A stretch of 64,000 nucleotides of DNA, from the NCBI RefSeq assembly GCF_013184525.1, contig NZ_JAAOIZ010000002.1, positions 62,001-126,000 on the forward strand, written 5' to 3'. A program made the position numbers and the translations under genes. Of the stretch, positions 25,684 through 35,288 are shown piece after piece. Below the pieces are notes generated by a model, which worked only from the letters and a program-made list of their open reading frames with translations, was not told where the DNA came from and made no database searches. The stretch is from Chryseobacterium sp. LAM-KRS1 (GTDB taxonomy: Bacteria > Bacteroidota > Bacteroidia > Flavobacteriales > Weeksellaceae). Within the stretch, counting starts at the first letter, position 1. Each line of letters starts with the position of its first letter.

Positions 25684-26193
25684 ATGGAAATTATCCTAAA
25701 AAAAGACGTAGAAAACTTAGGACTTGAGTTTGATACAGTAAACGTAAAACCAGGTTATGCAAGAAACTTCTTGATTCCTCAAGGTTACGCACTTTTAGCT
25801 ACTCCTAAAAACAAAGCAACTTTAGAAGCGACTTTAGAAGCTAGAAAAGAAGAAGAAGCTAAATTAATTGCTGCTGCTAACGCTGTAGTTGAGCAATTGA
25901 AAAAAACTACTATTACTATTCCTGCTAAAGTTGGATCTGGTGATAAATTATTCGGATCTATCAACAATGCTGACCTTTCTGCAGCTCTTGCAAAAGCTGG
26001 TGTTGAAGTTGAGAAGAAATACATCAAAATTCCAGGGAACACTATTAAGAGAACTGGTAAAGTAACTGCTGTTGTAAGATTACACAGAAACGTAGAGTAC
26101 AACTTCGAGTTTGACGTTGTTTCTGATGCTCCTGTTGTAGCTCCAGCTCCAGCGGCTAAAAAAGAAGAAGCTAAAACTGAAGAAGAAGCTTAA
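25684..26193 (+). CDS. rplI: Ribosomal protein L9
   Basis: 169 aa. The N-domain MEIILKKDVENLGLEFDTVNVKPGYARNFL holds the L9 signature, followed by the long connecting helix (about 45-75) and the C-domain (LFGSINNADLSAAL). A low-complexity Ala/Glu/Lys tail of about 20 residues (APAPAAKKEEAKTEEEA) extends beyond the usual 148-150 aa; such tails are common in flavobacteria. Confidence 0.96.
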   Translation: MEIILKKDVENLGLEFDTVNVKPGYARNFLIPQGYALLATPKNKATLEATLEARKEEEAKLIAAANAVVEQLKKTTITIPAKVGSGDKLFGSINNADLSAALAKAGVEVEKKYIKIPGNTIKRTGKVTAVVRLHRNVEYNFEFDVVSDAPVVAPAPAAKKEEAKTEEEA

Positions 26194-26222
26194 TAAAAAG
26201 AGAATTTATTTCTCACACCATA

Positions 26223-26252
26223 TAAACCACTTCATTCGAAGTGGTTTTTTTA
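26223..26252. terminator. Terminator between rplI and the AraC regulator
   Basis: AAACCACTTC/GAAGTGGTTT stem with an ATTC loop and T-run, between converging genes. Confidence 0.88.
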
Positions 26253-26270
26253 TGCCCTGATATCTGTTGC

Positions 26271-27074
26271 CTATTCATTCCCTCTCAACTTCTGAAGATA
26301 TTCTGTCGGGGGTATCCCAATTACTTTTTTAAAGATATTACTGAAGGAAGACAGACTGTTATACCCTACCATCATTGCAATCTCGTACATATTGTATTTC
26401 CCTTCAAGCATAAGTTCCAATGAACGGGTTATTCTTAAAGCTCTTAAAAAACGAACGTAATTCATGCCCAAAATCTCTTTAAATTTTCTGGACAATGTTC
26501 TTGTACTCATTCCAAATTCTTTTGCCGTAGATTCAATGGTAAGGTTCTTCTCCAGGTTGGCATGGATGTATTTGGCTACCTTTAGCAATGTTTCATCTTC
26601 CGGGAAAGGATGCTGTACAGGAAACGCTAATTTTTTATCTCTTTTTTCAGGTAAAATTCCCTTAAGTGCTTTGAGAAAATAATATTTAGAACCGTCATTT
26701 TTTGTGATTTTCCCATCCCATTCTTTTGTGTATAAAATCATTTCCCGAAGTAAATGGCTCACAGAATAAATATTGATTTCATCAAAAAAGCCATTTTCAT
26801 CTCCATCTTTTTTAAAGTAAAAATTGTATAAATCCACTTTTGGGCTAGATGTAAATATATAATGGGGAATTCCGGCAGGGATCCACATAAAACATCTCGC
26901 AGGAAGGTACCAGTGCTTAAGTTCAGTAAAGATATGTACGATACCGCCTTCTGCATACACCAATTGGGCAGAACTGTGATTATGGATATCTGTTTTTACA
27001 TTACCGGTAAGTACATGATATACATAAAATTCTGCGTCTTCTTCCTCTACCGCTTTAAAGTGACTATCATTCAT
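26271..27074 (-). CDS. AraC family transcriptional regulator
   Basis: 267 aa. The N-terminal half is a cupin-type sensor (NVKTDIHNHSSAQLVYAEGG with two His, about residues 28-55). The C-terminal AraC/XylS DNA-binding domain (about 165-262) has two helix-turn-helix units: TIESTAKEFGMSTRTLSRKF and MYEIAMMVGYNSLSSFSNIF, the latter with the family FSN-F signature and an ending GIPPTEYLQKLRG. It is divergent from the TolC-HlyD-MFS genes and is very likely their regulator. The inducer is unknown, but the cupin suggests a small hydrophobic or carboxylic ligand. Confidence 0.88.
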   Translation of the reverse strand: MNDSHFKAVEEEDAEFYVYHVLTGNVKTDIHNHSSAQLVYAEGGIVHIFTELKHWYLPARCFMWIPAGIPHYIFTSSPKVDLYNFYFKKDGDENGFFDEINIYSVSHLLREMILYTKEWDGKITKNDGSKYYFLKALKGILPEKRDKKLAFPVQHPFPEDETLLKVAKYIHANLEKNLTIESTAKEFGMSTRTLSRKFKEILGMNYVRFLRALRITRSLELMLEGKYNMYEIAMMVGYNSLSSFSNIFKKVIGIPPTEYLQKLRGNE

Positions 27075-27151
27075 GAGATAAAGGTACTGAGAATATTTCT
27101 ATTTGGCGTAAATGAGCAAATCTTTTTCTGCTTTAACAAATCATGTCTAGA

Positions 27152-27170
27152 CGTACTGCTCGTACCTTTG
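27152..27170 (+). promoter_or_regulatory. Promoter box and CGTAC direct repeat upstream of the efflux genes
   Basis: TACCTTTG (27163-27170) matches TAnnTTTG. Two CGTAC copies (27152-27156, 27161-27165) are spaced nine bases and the second overlaps the box, a possible regulator site. No -33 TTG is visible, which fits an activator- or repressor-controlled promoter. Confidence 0.45.
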
Positions 27171-27211
27171 CACTATCAAAATCAATTTAGCAAAAAACCT
27201 TTAATTAATTT

Positions 27212-28549
27212 ATGAAAATGATATTTAGCACACGCAGATATCACTGGATTGCGTTGTGCTTATTATTGATAAGCATGTCCCTACACTCACAAGTGATCGA
27301 TTATCAACATCTCAGCCTTCAACAGGCATTAGAAGTAGGTCTGAAGAATAATAAAAACATTCAGATCAGCCACCTCAAACAAAGCATGTCTGAAACAAAA
27401 GAGAAAGATCTTAAAATGGAAAGATTGCCGGACATTGAATTTCATACCAGCTACACTCAGGTATCTGATCTTTTTCAGCATGAAAACGGAATTTTGGGAA
27501 AAGCAACCCGATATAATGTTATTAACGGGATGTATGATTTTACCCTTTCCGCTTCTATTCCGGTATATATGGGTGGAAGAATTAAAAATACGGAGAAGAA
27601 ATCATCTGTAAACACTGAAATTTCGAAATTACTAACCCATCTGGATGAAAGATCACTGAAAATGCAAATTATTACCGCTTTTCTTCAGATTCACCATTTA
27701 AAGGAACAACAAGAACTTATTGCTGAAAAAATGAAGGAAGATTCTGTAAACATAAAACAGGTAAAAGCCTTAAAAGCAAACGGAGTGGTTACTTTTAATG
27801 AAGTACTAAGAACATCTTTGCAACTTTCTAATCACAAAATGAGCTGGACAGAACTTGATAATGACATTCAGATCGCTGAACACCAGTTAAAAACAATTTT
27901 ATTCCTTCCGGACACTCAGGAAATGCATGCTGAAACAGAAGATCTTATTTCTGAAAATGCAGAAATTCCGTATATCAATGAGCTGACCGAAACAGCTTTA
28001 ATTAAAAATGAATATGTTGAAATCACCAAGAAAAATCTCTCTTTAAAAGAGCTTGATCAAAAAATCGTAAAAGCCAATTATCTTCCCAAGATTACTGCCG
28101 GAGGTGAATATTTCATAAAATATCCCAATATGATGTTCTTTCCCCCTGAGCCTTATGCTTATCGTTTAGGAATGATTGGGGTAAATCTAACCTATCCTAT
28201 AGAGAACTTATATAAGAATAAATATAAGATGCAGGAAGCAAAGGAAAATATAGACCTTGCCAAATTACAGATTGAAGAGAAGGAAGAAAGTTTAAAACAT
28301 TCGGTTTATGAAGCGTATAAAAAATTTGAAGAAACTGAACAAAAAGTAAAAATAGCAGAGGAAGCTATTAATCAGGCAAAAGAAAACTATCGGATCGTTA
28401 AAACAAAATACGCAAATAAATTAAGCCTTATCACCGAATTGATTGATGCTGATAATACATATCTGGAAACTCAATCCAATCTTATTTCTGTGAAGATCAA
28501 CCGACAATTAAAATACTATCAACTCCAATTTACTATCGGAAACTTATAA
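27212..28549 (+). CDS. TolC family outer-membrane efflux protein
   Basis: 445 aa. The signal peptide ends near SLHSQ (residue 27), then DYQHLSLQQALEVGLKNNKN begins the TolC fold. There are two repeats of long coiled helices with many Glu/Lys/Gln and barrel strands in between (GMYDFTLSASIPVYMGGRI; RLGMIGVNLTYPIENLYKN). It forms the outer-membrane duct of a tripartite pump with the HlyD and MFS proteins encoded next. The HlyD gene starts four bases later. Confidence 0.9.
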   Translation: MKMIFSTRRYHWIALCLLLISMSLHSQVIDYQHLSLQQALEVGLKNNKNIQISHLKQSMSETKEKDLKMERLPDIEFHTSYTQVSDLFQHENGILGKATRYNVINGMYDFTLSASIPVYMGGRIKNTEKKSSVNTEISKLLTHLDERSLKMQIITAFLQIHHLKEQQELIAEKMKEDSVNIKQVKALKANGVVTFNEVLRTSLQLSNHKMSWTELDNDIQIAEHQLKTILFLPDTQEMHAETEDLISENAEIPYINELTETALIKNEYVEITKKNLSLKELDQKIVKANYLPKITAGGEYFIKYPNMMFFPPEPYAYRLGMIGVNLTYPIENLYKNKYKMQEAKENIDLAKLQIEEKEESLKHSVYEAYKKFEETEQKVKIAEEAINQAKENYRIVKTKYANKLSLITELIDADNTYLETQSNLISVKINRQLKYYQLQFTIGNL

Positions 28550-28553
28550 AACT

Positions 28554-29600
28554 ATGACTAAGAAGCAATTGACTAAAAAAGAAGAAAGAATCAACAAATC
28601 GATTACTTTATTAGCCTGGATTCTCATCATAAGCGGAATTACAGGGATGATAAGTTTCTATCTTTTTTCCAGAAAGAATGTGACAACAAATGATGCGCAA
28701 ATAGAACAATACATTACACCGGTTTCAAGTAAAGTTTCAGGCTTTATTAAAGACATACGGTTTAATGAAAATCAGTTTGTCCATAAAGGAGACACTTTAA
28801 TTGTAATTGACAACCGGGAATTCATCAACCAGGTAAAAATGGCCGAAGCCAATCTGCATGCAAATTCAGAAAATATTGCAACCATCCAAAGTGGTGTTAA
28901 TACTAAAGAAAGTGATACTAAAATCATCGATGCTAAAATAGCTTCAGCAAAAATTGATATATGGAGAACGGAACAGGATTATAAAAGATACAAAAATCTT
29001 TTGGCTGAAGATGCTGCCACCGAACAACAGTTTGAAAATGTACAGGCTTCATATGATCAGGCTAAAGCCAATCTGCTGGCATTGGAACAGCAAAAGAAAG
29101 CAATTAGAGCTGGTGCTAATGAACAAGAGACCAAAGTGGCTCCCGCAAAAAGTCAGATTCAGCAAAGCTCCGCCAATCTCAGTAATGCAAAATTATTTCT
29201 TTCGTATACAGTAGTTACTGCCCCTTATGATGGATGGGTCGGAAAAAAAACGATTCAGGAAGGACAGCTGATTAAAGAAGGACAAGCTTTGGTTCAGATC
29301 GTCAGTAAGGAAAAATGGATCATTGCCAATTATAAAGAAACCCAACTGGGGCAGATTGATCAGAAGCAGGAAGTGATTATTGAAGCGGATGCTTTTCCGG
29401 ATATTGAATTTAAAGGAAAGATAGTTTCCGTATCCCCTGCATCAGGTTCTCAGTTTTCTCTGGTTAAGCCCGATAATGCAACCGGAAATTTCGTAAAAAT
29501 AGAACAGCGTTTTCCAGTAAAAATTATTTTAGAGAATGGCCAGGACAATGAGAAATTACTTTCAGGAATGAATGTACTGGTCAGCGCTAAAAAACTATAG
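28554..29600 (+). CDS. HlyD/EmrA-type membrane fusion protein
   Basis: 348 aa. One N-terminal membrane helix (ITLLAWILIISGITGMISFYLF, about residues 16-37), then NVTTNDAQIEQYITPVSSKV, which is the EmrA-like biotinyl-lipoyl half motif. A coiled-coil hairpin spans about 90-200, and the second lipoyl half and beta-barrel begin at YTVVTAPYDGWVGKKTIQEG. It links the inner-membrane MFS pump to TolC in the periplasm. Confidence 0.9.
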   Translation: MTKKQLTKKEERINKSITLLAWILIISGITGMISFYLFSRKNVTTNDAQIEQYITPVSSKVSGFIKDIRFNENQFVHKGDTLIVIDNREFINQVKMAEANLHANSENIATIQSGVNTKESDTKIIDAKIASAKIDIWRTEQDYKRYKNLLAEDAATEQQFENVQASYDQAKANLLALEQQKKAIRAGANEQETKVAPAKSQIQQSSANLSNAKLFLSYTVVTAPYDGWVGKKTIQEGQLIKEGQALVQIVSKEKWIIANYKETQLGQIDQKQEVIIEADAFPDIEFKGKIVSVSPASGSQFSLVKPDNATGNFVKIEQRFPVKIILENGQDNEKLLSGMNVLVSAKKL

Positions 29601-29709
29601 AAAGCGAAAAATTCAACATGCATGTGGTGACATAAAGGAATTTGAGACCTTATATCCATCCTTAATCCTCACTATCCGCAATTCCAAATCTACTATCTAA
29701 GTTAAAAAA

Positions 29710-31272
29710 ATGCAACATAATTCAGTTTATTATAAATGGGTACCACAATGGCTGAAACTGCCGCTCCTTATTCTGGCGCTGTTTCCCCACCTGATGTTAT
29801 TGTCTATTCTGCATTCCAATAGTGCCTTCACGGCTTCCTTTATGGATGTGGATCCAGATGATATCCAATACTTATTGATTTTGATGTACGGGACATTTGT
29901 GGTTACCCTTTTAGTTTTGCAGCGATTTATGGCCTATTTCAGCGTAAAATACTATATTTTGCTGATGTCCTCTATTTCAGTAATTATACTGTATGTATTA
30001 TCAGTCACCAATGATTATCATATTGTTCTTGTCATCCGTTTTCTTGAAGGGATATTCGGATTATTGGAAGGCGCTATTTTTTTACCCCTTATTATAGCGG
30101 AATTGAAGACCGTTCATGCTAAAGTAATTGCTTATCTTTTCATGTACACCATAATGCTTACCGGAGGAACAGTTACCACCTCATTATTAAAATCAAGCAT
30201 TCAGGATTACGATTTTCAGCATATGATTCTGATGATCGCTTATTTCCACATTTTTGTATTGATTATCGGAATTGCGTTATTCAACAAAAACAGATTCTTT
30301 CCCAAAAAGCCACTATATCAGCTTGACATTACCAGCTGGTTTTTATTGTGGACCTGCTTGCAGGCGGGAGCTTATGCTATTATCTATGGAAAACGCCTTA
30401 TGTGGTTTGAGTCCCATATCATTATTTTATGCTTATTCATATTTTTAATATCCGGAGGATTATTTATTTTAAAACAGAGAAATTCAAAACGCCCAATTTT
30501 CCATTTTGAAGTTTTCCATTCTAAAAATGTTATTGCGGGTATGGTTCTTTTTTTTGTTTTTTATCTGATCCGTTCGGCTTTGAATAATGTATACAGTATC
30601 ATGGCTACCGTATGGAAATGGCCCTGGGATTATATTGTAGATGTTCAGTATTGGAATGTGGCGGGAACGCTTATTGGCGTTTTATTATCCGGGATCTGTT
30701 TAATGAAAGGTATTTCCTCCAGAATGGTCTTCTTTACCGGGTTTTTATTACTCGCCATTGATTGTGCCTGGTTCACATATACTTTTTATCCCGATACAAC
30801 ACTTTCTACCATTTGTCCTCCGTTATTTTTACAGGGAATAGCACAGGGGCTTTTATTCACCCCTCTTGTTTTCTTTTTAATAGCAGGGCTTCCGGAAGAT
30901 TATGTAGCAAATGGTACGGCAATGGGAACCACTACCCGATTCTGGACGACTGCTATAGGATATGCTTTAATGCAGAATTTAATGCTCTTTCTTACCTTAA
31001 AACATTCTGATGCCTTAAGCTATAACATGACAGATACCAATCCTATTTTTTATTCGCAGTGGACACAGATTTTCGGAGCAAATATCTCTAAGCTACCGGT
31101 GAATGAATCTTTATCATTGACAGCCGGAGCCTTTAAAGCAAAAATTACATCACAGGCTATTTTACTTTCCAATATGGAAATATTTACCGGCTTATTCTGG
31201 CTGGCATTTATTACGGCACTTTTACTGCTTTTATATCATCCCGCTAAAATTGCGATCAGAAATATTATGTAA
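29710..31272 (+). CDS. MFS transporter, EmrB-like
   Basis: 520 aa with about fourteen hydrophobic segments and no ATP-binding motif. The order TolC-HlyD-MFS and the length match EmrB/DHA2 drug:H+ antiporters. It is divergent in sequence: the loop-2 motif of classical MFS proteins is weak and the protein starts with an aromatic segment (YKWVPQWLKLPLLILALFPHL). The substrate is unknown; organic anions, drugs or fatty acids are typical. A gap of 109 bases after the HlyD gene has no obvious terminator. Confidence 0.82.
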   Translation: MQHNSVYYKWVPQWLKLPLLILALFPHLMLLSILHSNSAFTASFMDVDPDDIQYLLILMYGTFVVTLLVLQRFMAYFSVKYYILLMSSISVIILYVLSVTNDYHIVLVIRFLEGIFGLLEGAIFLPLIIAELKTVHAKVIAYLFMYTIMLTGGTVTTSLLKSSIQDYDFQHMILMIAYFHIFVLIIGIALFNKNRFFPKKPLYQLDITSWFLLWTCLQAGAYAIIYGKRLMWFESHIIILCLFIFLISGGLFILKQRNSKRPIFHFEVFHSKNVIAGMVLFFVFYLIRSALNNVYSIMATVWKWPWDYIVDVQYWNVAGTLIGVLLSGICLMKGISSRMVFFTGFLLLAIDCAWFTYTFYPDTTLSTICPPLFLQGIAQGLLFTPLVFFLIAGLPEDYVANGTAMGTTTRFWTTAIGYALMQNLMLFLTLKHSDALSYNMTDTNPIFYSQWTQIFGANISKLPVNESLSLTAGAFKAKITSQAILLSNMEIFTGLFWLAFITALLLLLYHPAKIAIRNIM

Positions 31273-31315
31273 TTTTTAGGCAAAAAATTTGCATTGCTTT
31301 CCCAAATTTGAAAGC

Positions 31316-32677
31316 ATGGACATTCAGGAAATCTCATCAGCTCAGAAAGCATTTTTCAAAACACATAAAACAAAAAGTATAAAGTTCAGGAAAATGTACC
31401 TTGAAAAGCTTAAAGAAATCATCACACAGAATGAGGAGCTCTTATATAAAGCAATAGAGAAAGATTTTGGAAAATCAAGATTTGATACATTTACTACAGA
31501 GTTATCTTTTGTTCTAAAGGATATTGATTATTATATAAAAAATCTGAAAACGCTTTCAAAACCCCAAAAGGTTTCAACCAACCTTGCTAATCAGATCGGG
31601 AAAAGTCTCATTTATCCTGAACCTTTAGGATGTATTCTTGTAATTGGTGCATGGAATTACCCTTATCAACTATCCCTTTCTCCACTTGTTGCCGCCTTAG
31701 CAGCAGGAAACTGCTGTATCCTTAAACCAAGTGAAATTGCCGAAAATACAATGGAAGCAATGGCTAAAATTATCAATGAAAACTTTCCTTCTGAATATGT
31801 TTATGTCTATAAAGGTGGAATCAATGAAACGACAGATCTTTTGAAACTCAGGTTTGATAAAATATTTTTTACAGGGAGCACCAAAGTAGGAAAGATTGTT
31901 TATAAAGCTGCTGCGGAAAACCTGACGCCAGTAACCTTAGAATTGGGAGGAAAATCACCCGCCATCATTACTAAAGAAGCAAATCTTGAAGTTTCAGCCA
32001 AAAGAATCGTTTGGGGTAAGTTTTTAAACGCAGGACAAACTTGTGTTGCTCCGGATTACCTTGTTGTAGAAGAATCCGTGAAAGAGCAGTTTCTGGAAAT
32101 GCTCCGGAAATACATTAAAGAATTTAAATATGAACCCGGATCAGAACAATACACAAGAATCATTAACCAAAGAAATTTTCAAAGGCTTATTCAATTGATC
32201 CAAAAGGATAAGGTATATTTCGGAGGTAATTATAGTGAAGAAAAACTTTATATAGAACCAACCATCCTAACGGATATTGAATGGAAAGATCCTGTCATGG
32301 AAGAAGAAATCTTTGGTCCGATTCTGCCCGTGATTTCATTCACCCACTATAACCAAATGATCAATACGATTACAGAATTAGAGAAACCTCTCGCTGCTTA
32401 TCTCTTTACGAATAACCCAGAAGAAAAAGAAATTTTTAAGCAAAAGATCTCTTTTGGCGGAGGATGTATCAATGATGTGGTAATGCATTTAAGTAACGAC
32501 CATCTGCCGTTTGGGGGAGTAGGCAATTCAGGAATTGGCCATTATCATGGTAAATATGGGTTTGAAACTTTTTCACACCAGAAATCGATCCTTGAAAGGG
32601 TAACATGGGGCAAACCCAATATAAAATATCCGCCATATTCTGATAAAAAACTAAAATGGATTAAGAAACTTTTATAA
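31316..32677 (+). CDS. Aldehyde dehydrogenase (NAD(P)+)
   Basis: 453 aa from the ATG at 31316 (MDIQEISSAQKAFFKTHKTK). An upstream TTG at 31289 is not used by the family. It belongs to the shorter, class 3-like group: VIGAWNYPYQLSLSPLVAALAAGN, Glu209 in ELGGKSPAI, catalytic Cys243 in GQTCVAPDY, and PFGGVGNSGIG. It oxidises medium or long-chain aliphatic or aromatic aldehydes. The C-terminal hydrophobic/basic tail (RVTWGKPNIKYPPYSDKKLK) resembles fatty aldehyde dehydrogenases without a membrane anchor. Confidence 0.92.
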   Translation: MDIQEISSAQKAFFKTHKTKSIKFRKMYLEKLKEIITQNEELLYKAIEKDFGKSRFDTFTTELSFVLKDIDYYIKNLKTLSKPQKVSTNLANQIGKSLIYPEPLGCILVIGAWNYPYQLSLSPLVAALAAGNCCILKPSEIAENTMEAMAKIINENFPSEYVYVYKGGINETTDLLKLRFDKIFFTGSTKVGKIVYKAAAENLTPVTLELGGKSPAIITKEANLEVSAKRIVWGKFLNAGQTCVAPDYLVVEESVKEQFLEMLRKYIKEFKYEPGSEQYTRIINQRNFQRLIQLIQKDKVYFGGNYSEEKLYIEPTILTDIEWKDPVMEEEIFGPILPVISFTHYNQMINTITELEKPLAAYLFTNNPEEKEIFKQKISFGGGCINDVVMHLSNDHLPFGGVGNSGIGHYHGKYGFETFSHQKSILERVTWGKPNIKYPPYSDKKLKWIKKLL

Positions 32678-32680
32678 AAC

Positions 32681-32709
32681 AAAAAACCGGGAAAATTCCC
32701 GGTTTTTAT
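32681..32709. terminator. Bidirectional terminator
   Basis: AAAAAACCGGGAA/TTCCCGGTTTTT stem between the converging aldehyde dehydrogenase and thioredoxin-like genes. Confidence 0.9.
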
Positions 32710-33282
32710 TTATGATTTAGGTATCCATTCATTAAAAAATGCTTTTACTTTTTCAAGATTATATCCTTTATCCTGTTCAAGAACATCACTTTGCTGAACA
32801 TGAATCATTTTACCATTTTTATCCAGAACAATAAACACAGGATATCCGAATTTATCTCCCGGATTACCATATTGGGCAAAAACTTTTTCATTTTTGTTAT
32901 CCGGAGAGAAATTAAGATGATAGTATAAATAATTTTTATCAACAATATTCTTTAATTCAGGTGTGGTTTGTACAAATTGATTAAAGCGTAAACACCAGAT
33001 ACACCAATTTCCACCGGCCTGGATCATAATATTTTTATTTTCTTTTTTTGCCTGGGCAATCAGTTTATTAATATCTTTCTGAGCATCCGCTTTCGGATCA
33101 TATGGCTTCGGTAACTTAGCCTTCTCCTCAGCGGCTTTTCTTTTGGCATCCAGTTCTGCATGATCAGTCTTTACAATTAATGCCTTATCTCTTGAATCCT
33201 TAACATCCTCAGTCCTCTTTGTTTCCTGTGAAAAAACAAAAGTACCTGCGATCAGGAAAGCTGCTATTGATAATTTTTTCAT
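32710..33282 (-). CDS. Secreted thioredoxin-like protein
   Basis: 190 aa. Signal peptide MKKLSIAAFLIAGTFVFSQ, then a charged linker (residues 20-75) and a thioredoxin fold with the redox motif WCIWC (Cys94, Cys97) in GGNWCIWCLRF and the cis-Pro region GYPVFIVLDKNGK. It resembles the thioredoxin_7/DUF255-like periplasmic reductases. It probably reduces or repairs disulfides in the periplasm; the partner is unknown. It is divergent from the acyltransferase gene. Confidence 0.88.
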   Translation of the reverse strand: MKKLSIAAFLIAGTFVFSQETKRTEDVKDSRDKALIVKTDHAELDAKRKAAEEKAKLPKPYDPKADAQKDINKLIAQAKKENKNIMIQAGGNWCIWCLRFNQFVQTTPELKNIVDKNYLYYHLNFSPDNKNEKVFAQYGNPGDKFGYPVFIVLDKNGKMIHVQQSDVLEQDKGYNLEKVKAFFNEWIPKS

Positions 33283-33361
33283 AATATAAAAGTAAAAAAA
33301 TAATACTTATTGCAAGCAAAAATAGAACCATATTTTTATTATCACTAAATTTGCATGTTTT

Positions 33362-34246
33362 ATGAATTTCCTGATCAAGATACTATACCTGATTTCTAAG
33401 CTCCCGTTGAAAATATTATATATTTTTTCGGATATCATTTTCTTTTTAAACTACTACATTGTAGGTTATAGAAAAAATGTAATCACCCAGAATCTAACCA
33501 GGTCTTTTCCCCTGAAATCAAAAAAAGAGATCGCAGAGATAAGAAAAAAATTCTATCGTAACTTTTCAGACTACCTGGTAGAAACTGTAAAATCCTTTAG
33601 TATTTCACAAACAGAGGCCAGGGTAAGGATGCAGCACATCAATCAGGATGTATTTCATGAAGTCCAAAAGGAAGGTAAAAATGTTATTTTATTGGCCGGA
33701 CATGTTTTTAACTGGGAATGGATCAATGCATTGGCCACTATCGTTCCCCAGAAAAACTGCCATCCTGTATACCGCAAAGTAAACAGTGAATTCTGGGAAA
33801 ACCAGATGAAAAAGGTCCGGAATAAATTTGGAAATAAGGCGTTGGAAGCCAATGAAGTTATCCTCAATATTTTCAGGAGTAAAAATGATGGTGACTCCAT
33901 TTATATGTTCGTTGCCGATCAAACACCTCATGTTTCTCATGTCAACTACGGATTGGAATTCCTGGACCAGAGAACCCCAGTATTTATAGGATATGATAAG
34001 TTGGCTACAAGAATGGACCTGGCTTTCATTTACTGTGAAATGAAAAAAGTAAAACGTGGTTTTTATCAGGTAAACTACCATAGAATTTATCCGGACAGTG
34101 AAAAGTTTGTTGAGCACGAGGTAGTAAAAAAGTTTCATAAATTACTGGAAAACACCCTTCATAAACGTCCCGACAACTACCTTTGGTCACACAGGAAGTG
34201 GAAATATCAGGACTCTATTAAACACTTTGATTCAGAAAAAGAATAA
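33362..34246 (+). CDS. Lipid A-type lysophospholipid acyltransferase
   Basis: 294 aa. An N-terminal membrane-anchoring segment (PLKILYIFSDIIFFLNYYIV, about 15-35) and the LpxL/HtrB catalytic motif HVFNWEW (His-x4-Glu, about residue 118) with the acyl-binding motif DQTPHV near 188. The family transfers secondary acyl chains to lipid A at the inner membrane. The glycosyltransferase starts seven bases after it, so both may act in envelope lipid or glycan synthesis. It has a TAAATTTG box nine bases before the start, giving a very short leader. Confidence 0.87.
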   Translation: MNFLIKILYLISKLPLKILYIFSDIIFFLNYYIVGYRKNVITQNLTRSFPLKSKKEIAEIRKKFYRNFSDYLVETVKSFSISQTEARVRMQHINQDVFHEVQKEGKNVILLAGHVFNWEWINALATIVPQKNCHPVYRKVNSEFWENQMKKVRNKFGNKALEANEVILNIFRSKNDGDSIYMFVADQTPHVSHVNYGLEFLDQRTPVFIGYDKLATRMDLAFIYCEMKKVKRGFYQVNYHRIYPDSEKFVEHEVVKKFHKLLENTLHKRPDNYLWSHRKWKYQDSIKHFDSEKE

Positions 34247-34252
34247 TACAGG

Positions 34253-35239
34253 ATGTCTAAAAAATTAGCAGTTGTTATTTTAAACTGGAATGGCCAGGAC
34301 TGGCTGGAAAAGTTTCTTCCTGGCGTTGTCCGCTTCTCGGCTGATGCGGATATATATGTTATTGACAATCTTTCTACAGATAACTCCATCGATTATCTAA
34401 AATCACAGTTTCCGACCGTAAAGATTATTTACAATGACAGAAATTATGGCTTTGCGGGCGGATATAATGTCGGATTGAAAAATATCAGGGCTGACTATTA
34501 CTGCCTTCTTAATTCTGATGTAGAAGTAACGGAAAACTGGATTACCCCTGTCCTTGACCTCTTTGAAAGAGATCCTGAAATTGTAGTTATACAACCCAAG
34601 GTTTTATCCTATCAGAACAAAAAATATTTTGAATTTGCAGGTGCTGCCGGGGGATTAATAGATAATTTAGGATATCCATATTGCAGAGGAAGGGTTTTTG
34701 ATGATGTAGAAGAAGACAAAGGACAGTACAATGATGAAGCAGAAATATTTTGGGCATCGGGATGTTGTTTCTTTATCCGTTCAAAGGATTTTCAGGAACA
34801 AAATGGATTTGACGAAAGATTCTTTGCCCATCAGGAAGAAATCGATTTATGCTGGAGGCTGATCAACACGGGAAAAAAAATATACTATACAGGGAAATCT
34901 ACTGTTTATCATGTAGGAGGAGGAACTTTAAATAAACAAAGTCCGCAGAAGACTTATTTGAATATCAGAAATAACCTTTCCATGATGCTTAAGAACCTTC
35001 CTTTCCCAAAACTGATCTGGCTTATTTTTTTCAGACTTTGCTTAGACAGTATAGCGGGTATTTATTTTGGATTAAAAAATGGGTTTCCTCATCTTTGGGC
35101 TGTTGTAAGAGCACATTTTGGCTTTTATGCACAGGTTCCCGGAACCTGGAAACTCCGTCAGAAAAATCAAAAGAATATTTTCTATCAAAGCAAATGGCTT
35201 ATATTCAAACACTTTATTGGAGGTAAAAAGTCTTCATAA
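34253..35239 (+). CDS. Glycosyltransferase family 2
   Basis: 328 aa. The GT-A fold begins with KLAVVILNWNGQDWLEKFL, then the nucleotide-binding VIDNLSTDNS, the DxD-like motif LLNSDVEVTENW and the acceptor region FFAHQEEIDLCWRL near residue 195. The C-terminal 70 residues have a hydrophobic segment (LIWLIFFRLCLDSIAGIYF) that may bind the membrane. It is similar to rhamnosyl- or N-acetylglucosaminyl-type transferases of polysaccharide assembly. It follows the acyltransferase closely; sugar donor unknown. Confidence 0.88.
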   Translation: MSKKLAVVILNWNGQDWLEKFLPGVVRFSADADIYVIDNLSTDNSIDYLKSQFPTVKIIYNDRNYGFAGGYNVGLKNIRADYYCLLNSDVEVTENWITPVLDLFERDPEIVVIQPKVLSYQNKKYFEFAGAAGGLIDNLGYPYCRGRVFDDVEEDKGQYNDEAEIFWASGCCFFIRSKDFQEQNGFDERFFAHQEEIDLCWRLINTGKKIYYTGKSTVYHVGGGTLNKQSPQKTYLNIRNNLSMMLKNLPFPKLIWLIFFRLCLDSIAGIYFGLKNGFPHLWAVVRAHFGFYAQVPGTWKLRQKNQKNIFYQSKWLIFKHFIGGKKSS

Positions 35240-35288
35240 ACTTTGGCTATCCAATTATAATTCATAACTTATCATATTATCAATAAAA

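Noticed and set aside
27212..31272. Type I secretion system
   Set aside because: There is no ABC transporter; the third gene is an MFS protein, so it is an Emr-like efflux set.
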